Source: Turritopsis dohrnii
Lineage: Eukaryota; Cnidaria; Hydrozoa; Anthoathecata; Oceaniidae
Reading direction: 5' to 3'
Assembly (NCBI GenBank): GCA_027922465.2
Contig: BQMF02000023.1
Coordinates: 1,054,001-1,118,000, forward strand
DNA: 64,000 bases
In this document: positions 1 to 11,321 of the stretch, piece after piece
Layout of the letters: each line of letters begins with the position of its first letter
Numbering within the stretch: the stretch's first letter is position 1
The notes under the pieces: generated by a model
What the model was told of the DNA's origin: nothing
The model's database searches: none
Seen by the model: the letters and a program-made list of their open reading frames with translations, nothing else
Made by a program: the position numbers and the translations under genes

Positions 1-796
1 CTGCCACAAGAGGAAGAATTATTTGAGGTGTACAGATCAGCTTTTTTGAACAACCACTTTGGTTTAATTTGATTATAAAAGACAGTTGAGTTAAAGTCAT
101 TGTTTCTATTATGATCTAGAGACTGTTTATATTGTGTTAGATTATTTTGTTTACTTTTTCATAGAACTTTCTTATTAAACCAAACAATTATATAGAAAAG
201 TGATGCAAAATATCATAGTCTATTGTTTGTTATGTTATCTACATTAAAATTTGCAATTTTTGTTGAAATCATGATAGCAAAAATATAGAAGGAAGCAGGC
301 AGCTTGTTTATACTTTTTATAAAGCTTATTAGGTAATGAGTCCACTATATTTTAATATGGAAAACGAGGATATAGATATTATTATAGATACTTACTTGTA
401 TATTTTTACATTATGTTAAACAATGTCATTTCTTTACGTAGATATAACTATGGAACCAAAAATTTTAAGGGGGGATGAGTTACCCGTAAGAAAATTTTTG
501 ATTTCAAGATCCTCCAACACAGCAAATGCAGCTATTTTGCTGCCTCATTTGAGAGGAATGTTATGTTATGTTTGTATGAGAACATAAATATACTGGAAAG
601 TAAGATCTTTCTTTAAAGTTAATACAAAGCACATGAAAATTGTTGGGTTTTTGACAATATGTCCCAAAGCTTTGAAAAATAGGCTGTTTTTTCAGATTCA
701 TGTGGTAATGTAGATTTTAATCTTTTAACTGTATGCATGGGGGAGACAGACACAAGAAGTAAAAAGCATGTAAAAAATGTGTAAAGTATTAAGTTT
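1..796. other. AT-rich stretch, nothing recognised
   Basis: I see no open frame with family resemblance, no RNA gene and no clear repeat here. It may be flanking debris of the integrase-type element to its right, but no terminal repeat supports that. Confidence 0.5.
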
Positions 797-2325
797 TTAA
801 ATTGCTGTGCTCCTGATTTCAGAAATCAGTTCACTTAAAAAATGTTTATCATTCTTGAAAATATCTACACCCATTTCATCCGAATGAGACAAAGTGTCAA
901 TATTTTCCAAAACAATTTCCTTGATTTCAGTCATATTGACATCACGAATAGAAATAGATGGGACTTCCACATTGTTATCACTGTTTTCGAATGGCGATGG
1001 TGCACCTGGATCAATACCATAGTTATCTTCGCTTTCAATGGTGTCGTCTAATTCACCATTAGCAATTGGGTTAAGTGGATTTAACATACCATTAAGTCAC
1101 ATCTAATTTGGCGTCCAATTTCTTTCTGTTCTTACTGGATGATCATTAAAAAGTGCTTAATATTCATTCAATGCTTGGTTGATCCTAGGTAAATAAACAA
1201 GTTGCAAAGCAAACAAATCAACTGGATTATTAAGGTTGATCTTTTCACAATCTTCTAAAGCATGAAAAACATAATAAAAAGTATGAATCACACATCGAAA
1301 TACATCCCTCCACAATCTTTCAATCCTTTGATTCCTTGTTGAAGGACCAGCTATGAAACTTCCACGCCCAGCTCCATATTTTTCTTCCATGGCATCACAC
1401 ACTTTACCTTTTTCCACTCCATAATCTACACGGATACGAGAAGGCCATCGTCCACCATCTCTATTAACACTTTCTAGAATAAATTCAAAACTGTATCAGA
1501 CAAGTTATTGTTACTACACTTTTAAAAATATTATCCTCCTGCAATATCCATCGATGCAACCATGCACCACTAGTCCCCATCTAATAAGGGAGTGGTGACC
1601 ATCTAAACGCCATAATGAATTTGGCCGCGGCACATAATATTTTCTTCTTTGTATTACGATACCCAATCTAAGTGCTCTATTGTTCGGGTCTATTCTTACA
1701 AGACATTTCCTTATTCTTCTCCGTTGAATCCTTAAACCAATACTTCTCAAATATCCAGCAATCATAGTTTGACCAGTGCTGCGAATGTTACGATCAATAT
1801 TATTTTTAACAGTCAACTCTGATCATCTGTAATATCAGAATAGCCAACAGTATTTACCAAACCATGAAAATGCACTCTTATATAAATTGTCAAACGAGAT
1901 ACACCAAATATTTTTGATATTTTAATCCAGGTAAACCCAAGCTCGTGTAGTTGTTCAAGTGTATCCGGAGGAATATCATACTTTGGTCTGCCTACAGACT
2001 GAGACCGGATGAATCCACACCCATACAATTAGTAGTAGAAGGAAGACAAAAATCTGCCAAAAGACCATTGAAAATTACATAAATACTTCTCAAGTACGTT
2101 GCTAAATTTTTCTAGGTGTTTCCATCTTCACTCACTGTGGTTATCAACTTCATTGAACAACTCAGTCGTCAATATAGTGCATTTTAATAACTCAGTAAAC
2201 AGCTGAAGTTCATCATAGCGACCATTATTAACTAAATGTAATGCCCGATCTAATACAGACTCAAAGAAATCGAAAAGAATTTTCTCATTATACAGCACGT
2301 CTGTATCAGCCATTTTGTAGATCAC
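797..2325 (-). pseudogene. Decayed integrase-type (rve/DDE) transposase, IS3EU-like
   Basis: Fragments of one minus-strand gene read in order from 2325 down to 797. They are an N-terminal piece (2325-2128), a helix-turn-helix-like piece with the phrase ISKIFGVSRLTIY (2028-1813), an integrase core with PNSLWRLDGHHSLIRWG and HGCIDGY (1816-1514), a C-terminal core piece with RNQRIERLWRDVF (about 1490-1157), and an acidic tail (1087-797). The DGHH and IDGY segments and the later R-x-E-R-x-W segment are typical of the eukaryotic integrase-like family often called IS3EU. That name comes from memory and was not searched. Near 1500 the frame must shift at least twice to stay coding, so the gene is dead. 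No terminal inverted repeats were located. Confidence 0.6.
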
Positions 2326-2861
2326 ACTGGACTATATGCATCAATGTTGCGACCACTGGCCTATGTGCAGGTTGAAAAGGCTTTGAATTTAGGTTGAACA
2401 GTTAAATTAGTATTGAATGGTTGGAATATTGGTTGAATAGTTGAATTATTGGCTGAATGCAGATTGAATACAGATTGAATCATGTTGAACAGTTGAATAA
2501 ATATGTTCATTGAATATTGGTACAATGGGCTTGCCATATCCAGTCCGCTTGACTTTGGGTACGGTGAGCTGTCTTTCTGAGATTATTTCTTTTTTCATGT
2601 TTCTGTGAGAGATCGCAGTCTTTCAACCAAGGAGCAGGGGGTGTTGTCTTTTTTTTACTTTTTCGCAGGCGCATGGCGATTGATACATTTACTTACAAGT
2701 AAGTTGAACGTATTCAGTTGGTTGGATGGATTGTCAAACGCGTATATTATGTTGAAAGGAATTTGACTGCAGTCTCTGCTGTATTCCTCTAATCTGAAAT
2801 TTTTGAAGTTGCGTATAATTTTGTATCGTGGTTTGAAAGGTTCATTCCTGATGTTTGCGAT

Positions 2862-4826
2862 GATGTAAGGAGCATTCAAGCAAGCAAGCTCACCAGACGA
2901 ATATGCACTAAGAAAGCTGCAGAGATATTCGACATGACTGGCATTCTGACACCAGTAACAGCCACTTTGAAAATTGATCTCCATGACATTGTTCAACGAA
3001 AATTGTCATGGGATGATGCTCTTCCAGACAACTTACGAAACCTGTGGGTATCACACTTAGAGCTCGTCTCCGAAATCAAGAACATCACCTAAAAAAGAGC
3101 AGTAATTCCAGTCGATGCGACAACTCTGACAATCAACACACTCGACTTCGCAGATGCAAGTCAGGCATTGATTTGCTCAGCAATCTACGTACGCTTTCCA
3201 GTGCCATCTGGCTATTCCTGTCAACTCATTTTCTCACGATCGAGGCTCGTTCCTGACAACACTTCCCAGCCCAGAGCAGAATTATCAGCAGCAGTTCTCA
3301 ATGCTCACACAGGAGAAACTGTTAGGAGGGCATTCAAGCAAGACCACAAATCACACAACTTTACCGACAGCCAGATCACACTTCATTGGATTTGCAATGA
3401 AAAGCGTCCACTCAAACAATGGGTCAGAAACGGTGTGGTTGAAATTCTGAGATTCACAAGCAAGACAAATTGGATGTACATCAAATCAGCTGATATGATT
3501 GCTGACCTAGGAACCAGCCGTAATTTGTCCTTGGACCTTATTCGACCTGAGTCACCGTGGTTCAAAGGCTATCCATGGATGACCAAAGCGGATTCTGAGT
3601 TCCCTGCTCTCTCAGCTAAAGATATATCACTCAGCCAGGCTGAACAACAGGAAGCCAAGAAAGAAGTTTCACAAGATCCCAAGTCGACTGAATCAACAGT
3701 CAATTTCACAAACATAGTACCAAGTCAAGTCAGCGACAGGTATGCCTTCACTGCATACATAATCGACCCAAACAAGCACAGCTTCATGGTTATCGTTCGC
3801 ATTCTGGCTATTGTCATGAAGTTTGTGAGAAACATCAAGTTCTTCAAGTCACACAGATGCTACCAAACACGATCAGTAAAGCCAACTCGAGGTCTTACGC
3901 TTCCGGATGAGCTGCTATCACAAGCTGAAATGTACTTTTATCGAAAAGGAACGCAAGAAGTGAAGGAGTTTACTCCTCCTGCCAAGTACATCAACTCATC
4001 CAAAGAAAAAGATGGCGTTCTCTACCACACAGGTCGTGTACTACCAACCTTTTCGTTCTAGATAGTTGGAAAAGCAACTCAGGCAATGTTGGACCTCCAA
4101 TCTACATCATTTGTGGTACCGCTATTGGACAGATACTCACCGTTAGCCTACAGCATCATAAATGACATTCACTGGAACTACAAGACTGCTTCCCACACTG
4201 GTGTCGAGACTACATGGAGATACGTTTTGCAGAAAGTCTTCATCATAGAAGGTCGAAATCTGGTGAAGTCAATACGTTCAACATGTGAAAGATGCAGATA
4301 TTTGATGAAGCGAACCATTGACATTTGCATGGGACCTGTATCCCCTAATAATCTGATGATTGCCCCGGTATTTTATACGTCACAACTTGATTTATGTGGA
4401 TCATTCTTACTCATTCCACAACAAAAGATCCAGAATCAAAATTTGGCTGGTGGTGTTTTGTTGCGCTACGATGACCACTATCAACATCAAATGTATGGAA
4501 GATTATTTATTGACCGCATTTCTTCAAGCATTTTCGCGTTTTGCATGCGAAGTTGGTTATCCCAAAAGACTGCTCACAGACTTAGGATCCCAACTCATCA
4601 AGGCTTGTGAGTCCGTTCAATTCTACTACAAAGATATTCAATGGCGGCTATTTACAGAATGCAGTGTCGAATTTGAGTCGTGTCCTGTGAGTGGCCATAA
4701 CATGAACGGCCTAGTTGAACGAAAGATCCAAGAAGTAAAGAAATCGATTTCAAAATCTCTTGCAAATGAGCGACTTTCCGTTCTTCAATGGGAAACCTTT
4801 GGCTCAAAAACCGCTAATTGTATCAA
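2862..4826 (+). pseudogene. BEL/Pao retrotransposon pol, 5' part (RNase H-like region and integrase)
   Basis: This is the pol polyprotein of a BEL/Pao LTR retrotransposon. From about 2862 the frame gives the Pao region that precedes RNase H (KAAEIFDMTGILTPV, then KLSWDDALP). The RNase H-like region follows (HWICNEKRPLKQWVRNG, TSKTNWMYIKSADMIADLGT), then a zinc-binding integrase N-terminus (HTGVETTWRYVLQK through CERCRY) and the integrase core. Candidate acidic residues are in QLDLCG, LLTDLGSQ and GLVERKIQEVK. There is an in-frame stop at 4059-4061 and a frameshift near 4390. The reading frame stops abruptly at 4826, where a DNA transposon has inserted, and resumes at 8895. Reverse transcriptase and gag are missing on the left, so the copy is truncated. 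Confidence 0.8.
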
Positions 4827-7800
4827 CAGTGTGTTAGAACAGAGAGGTTTGGGAGCCTGTTCTGAAGGCCCCCAATGGGGTCTGGGGCGAAGCCCCGAAA
4901 AATTTTGCCTATTTGATCATTTTAAGGCTATAAAATTGATTTAAAACGAACTTTTGTAAAGCAAATATCTTTCGTGAAATATGTTCTGTGAATAAAGAAA
5001 TAATTTGTCATAAAGCAGCTTCTCTATGCTAGCTTCCTAGCTTCGCAAATAAAATTGCTGTCGTAATGCGTATGTTATTGTCGTCTCAAGAAAATAAATC
5101 TCGTTTAAAACAAACCTCGTTTTGACTGCCGTTTGTCTGCTGAGAAGGAGACAAATACCATCGGCAGAGCGCTAATCGTATCACTAGTGTTATGAAGCCA
5201 TTAAATTTAACGATAGGACAATGATCATGTGCCTTATGAAGGCTTTAAATAAGGATAGAACGATGATTGGGAGTCTTAGATATGCAAAGTTAAAAATAAT
5301 AAGAACAGAAGATATTATACATCAGACCAAAGCTTTAAATTGATATATAATTCGAGACGAATGATACCCTAATAACTGTTTTGATTATTGCTTACTTACG
5401 ATTATATATCAATTCTCATCTTTGGATTCAATCGCTTCAGTTCCTCAACAAAATGTTCATATTCTACATCATTAAAATCGTCAGGTGCTTCTGTTGATAT
5501 TCTGATTAATGAATCTAGTGATACTTGTGAAAGCTGGTTACGTAATCAAGTTTTAATGAGTTTCATCTTGGAGAACAATCTTTCCACGCATGCCACACTT
5601 AATGGAAACAAAAGTGATAACTCCAAAAGATGCATACAGAAAGGATAGAGAGATTTAAACACGTCATCATAACTAAGATCCTTCCAAAACATTGACGGCT
5701 TATACTGCGATCGTCTTATTCGCAAATCTTCCTTCTCATCTTTCGATTTCGCTTTTGTGATCTTTATTTCAATATCTTTTTGATACAATGAACGGCGTTC
5801 GTGCATCACGTGCAAAAATCCGGGCCATTCAGCACGAAGTTTTTCTGGCTCAAGATCTTCTTTCTGATATGAGGTTTTACCGTTGAAAGTGTCACTTTTT
5901 GGGACCCCGTACCACGATATCAATTTTTCAATTTCAGTTTGTCCATAAGCTTCTTCATCATTGAAATCTTCAGGAAGCTTACGAGGATCAAGCACAGCGA
6001 ATGATAACCAAAAATGGAGTTGTTTAAAGGCATCTTTGACTTCCTCAACAAACCTTATCACGAATGGAGAATACGTTTCTGTACTAAACTTGTTGAACGA
6101 GAAATTTAATGAACTTCTCAAATTTGCACTTGGCGGTAAACTGAGTGTTTCTTCTTCAGCTACTATTTTCAATTCTTTGAAGTTGTCTTCTGTGAACCAC
6201 TTTCGTTTACTTTCATCGTGAAATTTTTCTAGAGCAGAAAGAGTAGTACTAAGACAACTAGGGAGGTCTGATAGACACAATGAACCATCGCCTTTTTGAA
6301 GTACGAGGTTTAACGGCTGCACTGCGTCGAATATGTCACGAAGCATGAGGATGGTTGCAATGAATTCTTCATTCTTGATCTCTGTAAACAAACCTAAAGC
6401 TTCTGGTTCCTTTCTTTGATTCAAACACACAGTAAGTGCATGGAGGAATTGTCGGTAACCATTGAATAGATTCTTACATGCCCTTTCATGCGCTGTCCAT
6501 CTCGTCACGCTGGGACAAACAGGAACAACTTAAGGCTTGCCATAAACTTCAGCAGCATTATCCAAGAAATTCATTGCAAGGGGTCGGTAGTGAAAAAACT
6601 TCCAGATTCCAAGCAAAGTTGCGTCAGCATCAGCGACTGCTTTAAACTCGTTCAGTAGGTGTTTGAAACAAAGAGCTACTTTATGATTGCCACAACCAAT
6701 CCAAGCAGCAATAGGAGCGAGGTGTTTAAGCAATCTCTTTAGTCCTCCTTTCTCTCCTGAATTCACGTTTGTTGTGTCCATCATGAAAAATCTAGCGTTA
6801 TTCACTGATATGTCCTGCTTTTCAAGATAAGCTTGAAGTGCATGCAAAATATTACTTGCACTGAAATGTGCACCAACTTGTTTGCTTAGCGGTAAAATAC
6901 CAACGTAGTGTTCGGAAATCTTTCCATTGTGATTAAATGAAGCGTATATAGCCATTTGCTCGATGGACGTGATGTCTTGGGTTTCGTCGTTATATAGTGA
7001 ATACATGTTTCCTCAAGGTACTGATTTATAATTGAAATGTACTTTCCGATAAATAAAGGTGACATGTATGATGCATTTTTCGGGGCTGTGAGCAAGTGTT
7101 TTTGTACTTCCTTTCCACCACACTTAGCTATCAAGTCCACCAAACTTTCAAAGTTATGAGAATGAGCCCAATGTTTTTTAACTAGTAGGAAAGTTACTCG
7201 AAAAAAACACTTGATCACGTATCGATTGTTAGATGTTTTTAAAACAGCTTGTGATAAACTAGCTTCTTGCATTAGTTTCCAAACGTTTGTATTTCGTTTT
7301 GAAAGTTCATCATATGCCTGCTTATTTTTCAAGCTTTCTTTATGTCGACTTGATGTTAAATGTTTAGTTGTACGACGAGTTGGATGATCACCAAAAGTAC
7401 CAGCTTTATTAACAAACGGCTGCTTGTGTATTGAAGAATTGCTAAAATTGGAACAAATTTTGCAATACCATCCGTCTTCTGATGCGCTGTAGTAAAATTG
7501 GGGATACCGTTGCTCATAATTCCTGTGAGTTACGTTTGGAAGATTTGCATCACCTGCAACATCATTAATGGCGTTGGTTGGAGAATCAGTATTGGAAACG
7601 GCAGTTGAAACATCGGTTGATGGGGGGTCGATTGAAACATCGGTTGATGGGGGGTCGCTTGGAACATCGGTTGATGAAAAGTCAATTGGAGCGTCAGTTG
7701 GTGAAAGAGTCAGGACACTAGTTGCAACTTCATCAGTATCCGGAGCATCATCGCTTTGCGAACGAGGTTTTGATGAAGAATCGCCATCAGAAGAAACAGT

Positions 7801-8894
7801 AGTTTTTCGTTTCAATAAAGATGCTATGTTGTGCGATTTCACAGTGTTTGTTTTGATAGACTTTGTATAATATTTGGAGTTGTGAGAAGGCATGTTCTAA
7901 ACAATAGAAAAAGCATGATTTATTAATGAATGTTCAGGCCCAGAGCAGTAAACTCTTTCTTGGTTACTGTTAGGTAATTAAATTGAAAAAGAGAAAGCAA
8001 AAATAAATAAATAAATAAATAAAACACAAAAAAAAACCCCATCAAAACCAATACATACACAAAAAAAACCCAAAAATATTATTATAATAACGCTTGCTTT
8101 GTTCTTTCAAACTTCAAAAATTCTTCTCTCAGCGAACAAGGAAAAAAAGAACTAAAAGTTGTTTTCATTTACATTGGTATATATATTCTTCTATATTAAG
8201 ACTTTGATCTGTACATGTTTCCTCAAGATCGTGTTTTTTCTTTTAATATGTTAGAACAGGTGTTTCTTTTAATACTTTCGAACGTTGTTTCGTTGATTTA
8301 AGAACCTGCTATTTGTTCGAAAACAACAGTACAGAAATCAATTAAAATCATAACCTGATGTAAAGCATGTGGCTCCTCCTCCTCTTTTGAACAGATTTAG
8401 TGATAACATAAAATCATAGTGGACATGCAGACCGCACTAGGAGAAACAGTTATTCATCAGATATTTGCACTTCAAAAATTATGTAAAACAATTTCGCTCG
8501 GTAAATACCACTTTGCATACACACGTTCGCACCCAAAGAGGGCGCTTTTGGGAAGATTTATCATCAAAGGTGGAGTTCTTTCGGGAAAAGCCGGACGGCA
8601 TATGTATAGCAAAGGAACAAATATGGTAGGATACGCCTGTAGTGACTCACGTAAAAAACCTAAACAAGTACTCCGATTTATGCTTCTTTCCACTCGTCGT
8701 ATTTTATTCGTTGGATGTGCAAGATCTTCTTAAAATTACTTCAACCATTTAATCATCAAGAAAATAGATTATATTATGAAATTTTCTCTGTCTTGAATAT
8801 AAAATTTCGGAAACCAGAATTGGGAAAGTCCACTGTTAGACTGAATTGGGAAGGGGCCGTTTACCGGCCCTTATAATGTCTGGTTAACACCCTG
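4827..8894. mobile_element. hAT-type DNA transposon inserted in BEL/Pao, TIR CAGKGTGTTA, 5-bp TSD
   Basis: The left end starts CAGTGTGTTA at 4827 and the right end finishes TAACACCCTG at 8894, so the terminal inverted repeat matches at 9 of 10 positions. ATCAA flanks both sides (4822-4826 and 8895-8899). Removing the element together with one ATCAA joins the two BEL/Pao pieces in frame, which fixes the ends precisely. The cargo is a minus-strand TTF-type hAT transposase. The 1 kb between the transposase start and the right end (7894-8894) is AT-rich non-coding sequence with an AAAT microsatellite near 8003-8022. A 5-bp duplication is shorter than the 8 bp usual for hAT elements. Confidence 0.8.
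5402..7893 (-). pseudogene. hAT transposase with TTF-type zinc finger (ZMYM-like)
   Basis: The protein reads from 7893 to 5402. An N-terminal Thr/Ser/Asp-rich repeat (units like SSTDVP) is followed by a TTF-type zinc-finger region (DGWYCKICSNF, later TKHLTSSRHKESL). The hAT catalytic region contains DETQDITSIEQM, FFMMDTTNVNSG and MTRWTAHERAC, and the C-terminal dimerisation region contains SVACVERLFSKMKLIKT. Four breaks are visible: a frameshift near 7010, a TAA stop just before 6508 (after EVYGKP), a TGA stop at about 5546-5548 right after KLIKT, and the shortened tail that ends at 5402. The stop after KLIKT fits a CGA-to-TGA change because the family continues with a basic residue there. 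The gene is full-length but inactive. Confidence 0.8.
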
Positions 8895-9398
8895 ATCAAT
8901 GACTTACCACTGGGGATTAGAGGTTATGATGGAAACTTGCAATCACTCGACATCATTACGCCTAATAGATTTAGACTCGGAAGAAACAATGAAAGAAGCC
9001 CTACTGGAAATTTCTTAACCGACATTCCTAACAAGATCATTCAGCAGAATCAAAATATTTTCAATTCCTGGTTCAAATTATGGTTAACAGCTCACGTACC
9101 TGGTTTGATCACACAGCCAAAGTGGTACCGTCAACAAACTAATCTTCAAAAGGGCGATATTGTTTTCTTTACACAAAACGACACACCTATTGGCTCAACA
9201 TACCAATTTGGGGTTGTCTACTCAATTGAAGTTGGACGAGATGGAATTGTCCGTAAAGCAAATATATGTTACCGGAATGCAAACGAAAGCACCGATTGTT
9301 ATACTTTCCGCTCGGCGAGAAATTTGGTAGTATTACATTCTATAGATGAAACAGGTCTGATGAAGGACTTGTACAACACAAATATTAGAAACTTTTGA
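8895..9398 (+). pseudogene. BEL/Pao pol C-terminus (DUF5641-type tail), 3' part of the split element
   Basis: This is the continuation of the pol gene interrupted at 4826. It begins INDLPLG, runs through LQSLDIITPNRFRLGRNNERSP, W-x-x-W motifs (NSWFKLWLTAH, QPKWYRQQ) and KGDIVFF, and ends at 9398. That is the short beta-rich domain that follows the integrase in BEL/Pao elements (DUF5641). It is open from the insertion point to its stop, so decay is mostly in the left part. The sequence after 9400 should contain the 3' LTR, but I could not match it to a left copy. Confidence 0.8.
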
Positions 9399-9740
9399 AC
9401 TCCATAATGTGCGAGGAGTGTAATGGCACGAGCCATAAAATAACTATATTCTTTACGCTTCTTTTCCTTTATTATTTTATCACGCGTTTATTACTTTATT
9501 ATGTAACTGTACGTAATAATGATATATTGTTAACGTTTTCCCTCAGGAAGTTTCTGTACGCATTTAAGTTTAAGTTTGTCATTCTATTTCTCACACACTC
9601 ATAATCATTCACGTTACCCAAGAGTCGTAATCATTCACGTTACTCAAGAATCGCTATAAAATTCATATCACATTTTGTATTGGTTATCCGGTACGATATT
9701 TTATTTCTGTTTTCTCACGTTTTCATGTTTTCTCTTTCAG

Positions 9741-9772
<32 letters not shown>

Positions 9773-9880
9773 TTTTTTTATCAATTACTTAAATATTTTT
9801 TTTATTATTTATTTCAGTTTGAACTCTTCACTGTATGTGTTACAAAAGATAACCAAATCAATTTACGTTTATTCAATTCC
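9399..9880. repeat. AT-rich stretch with (TTTC)n microsatellite
   Basis: No gene is visible. A perfect TTTC/CTTT microsatellite followed by a T-run occupies about 9742-9778. A near-duplicate phrase (CATTCACGTTAC, then CAAGARTCG) occurs twice at about 9606-9650. This may include the BEL/Pao 3' LTR remnant, which could not be proved without a partner copy. Confidence 0.5.
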
Positions 9881-11321
9881 CCGACAAACTTTTACTGCTA
9901 TTATTCTACTTCATATTAATAAAAGAACAGGTAGCAAATGTGTTATGTTATGTATTTATGTATTTAAATGTTTGTTTACGTTTTAGTTATGGCTATACAG
10001 AAGAAAGTGCAGTGAAGAAATGCAGAAAAAAATGATGTTCCTTTACACAGTAACGAATGATTTTCATTTTGATTTAGTTTTGAAAGATTAATTAATTGAG
10101 TTTTGAAAAGATATATGAGTCAAAATAATTCTATCATTTAGTATCTTTGCTGGATGAAAACTGGATGCTCGATGAAAAGCAACGTGGAACGAACGAAATT
10201 TGTTTTGGTAACGCGCTCTGTAATTTATTTATTTACAAAACAATTAAAAATGGTTCTAATGGCTGTGGAAATGGGGGAACATCAACCATGTCTGACTTTT
10301 ATTAGATTTTCCTGTACAATTTAAGATGCTTGGTACTTTATCTATCTGCCTGTCTTCCAGCCAACTTTATGTCTTTTGTTTTTGTTTGCGAGGCTATTTC
10401 CTTTTCGCACCCCTCACTCTCCCGTCCAGGATGTTTAAGGGTCAGGGTTAGGGCTAGGGTTAGGATCAGATACAGTTAGGGGGTGCAAAAAGGAAATACT
10501 GCATTTGTTTGCTTCAATATGGTTGCAATGAATGTAATTATTTTAGCTGTTCTTAACTGAAATATTTTCTTTTATTAGGTCAGAAAAGAAAAGTGTATAC
10601 AACCATTAAAGAAATGAAGCACATGGCTAAATTATGAAGTTGAGAGGGTTCTGTACAATGAAACTGTCCTACAAAAAAGAAGCATTATTGGATGGATTTT
10701 TCTTCAGTTTATATTTGATCAAGTTTATGCATTATTTTAGTGTTATGGTATATAATTGTTTACGTACTATGCCTTGGGTGTATAAGTTTGGCATTATGTT
10801 GTTCTTTCTTGTTGTTGTTGTTGTTGTTGTTGTTTATTTCAATATTCTTATAGCATGATTAGGTTTTCGGTATAACAATTGAAATATTAATCTTTTAGGC
10901 AACAATAAAAAAAGCATAAAGAAATGAAACTCATGGTTTTAATCATGACATTGATGGTTTTGGGAAGAACAGACTATCATTTTAAAAATTCATTAATGGT
11001 TGCTAACCAATGTAACTTTGGCACAAAAGAAACACAGTTGGAAGGTATCGATTTGTTTTCAATTTCGTAATGTTATTCAATGTTTTGTATTTTCTGGGTA
11101 AACAGTTCTGTGCTTTTGCTATTTTTACACAAAAGTTACTTCTCTTCTGTATATAGATATATAATCTGAGCCATATTGCTATTTGTTTCTGTTTTAAATT
11201 TTCTGAATGTAAGAAATTAATTAAAAAATTAATGCCTGAAAAGAAACTTTTACTCAAATTAAATTCTGCAACACAACGTATACTGAACATTGGTGGCGAG
11301 CGACGCCGCCTGGGCGGCTAG
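9881..11321 (+). mobile_element. Non-autonomous Helitron-like element (5'-truncated) ending in CTAG
   Basis: The interval resembles other copies in this window: 9940-10240 matches 49655-49945, and 10226-11310 matches 50797-51466 and parts of 56040-57300. It ends with a GC-rich hairpin (GCCGCC-TGG-GCGGC) directly followed by CTAG at 11318-11321, as Helitron 3' ends do. No protein is encoded. The open frames inside differ between copies. A TTG microsatellite lies at about 10810-10832. A MITE insertion at 10390-10503 is listed separately. Confidence 0.6.
10390..10503. mobile_element. MITE with TATTTCCTTTTYGCACCCC inverted repeat and 9-bp TSD
   Basis: This 114-bp insert is flanked by TTTGTTTGC (10381-10389 and 10504-10512). 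Its ends are inverted repeats of about 19 bp. The middle contains telomere-like GGGTTAGGG units. The related Helitron-like copy near 50955-50980 has the uninterrupted sequence with a single TTTGTTTGC, giving a natural empty site. A second member of the family is at 22003-22155. A 9-bp duplication suggests mobilisation by a Mutator-type transposase. Confidence 0.8.

Noticed and set aside
8419..8733. Open frame of 104 residues to the right of the hAT transposase
   Set aside because: No family features; it lies in the non-coding right arm of the hAT element and a competing antisense frame overlaps it.
9742..9778. CRISPR-like or regulatory repeat
   Set aside because: It is a simple TTTC microsatellite in a eukaryotic sequence.
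10441..10470. GGGTTAGGG-like telomeric repeat
   Set aside because: Only three degenerate units inside a MITE with inverted ends; not an interstitial telomere.
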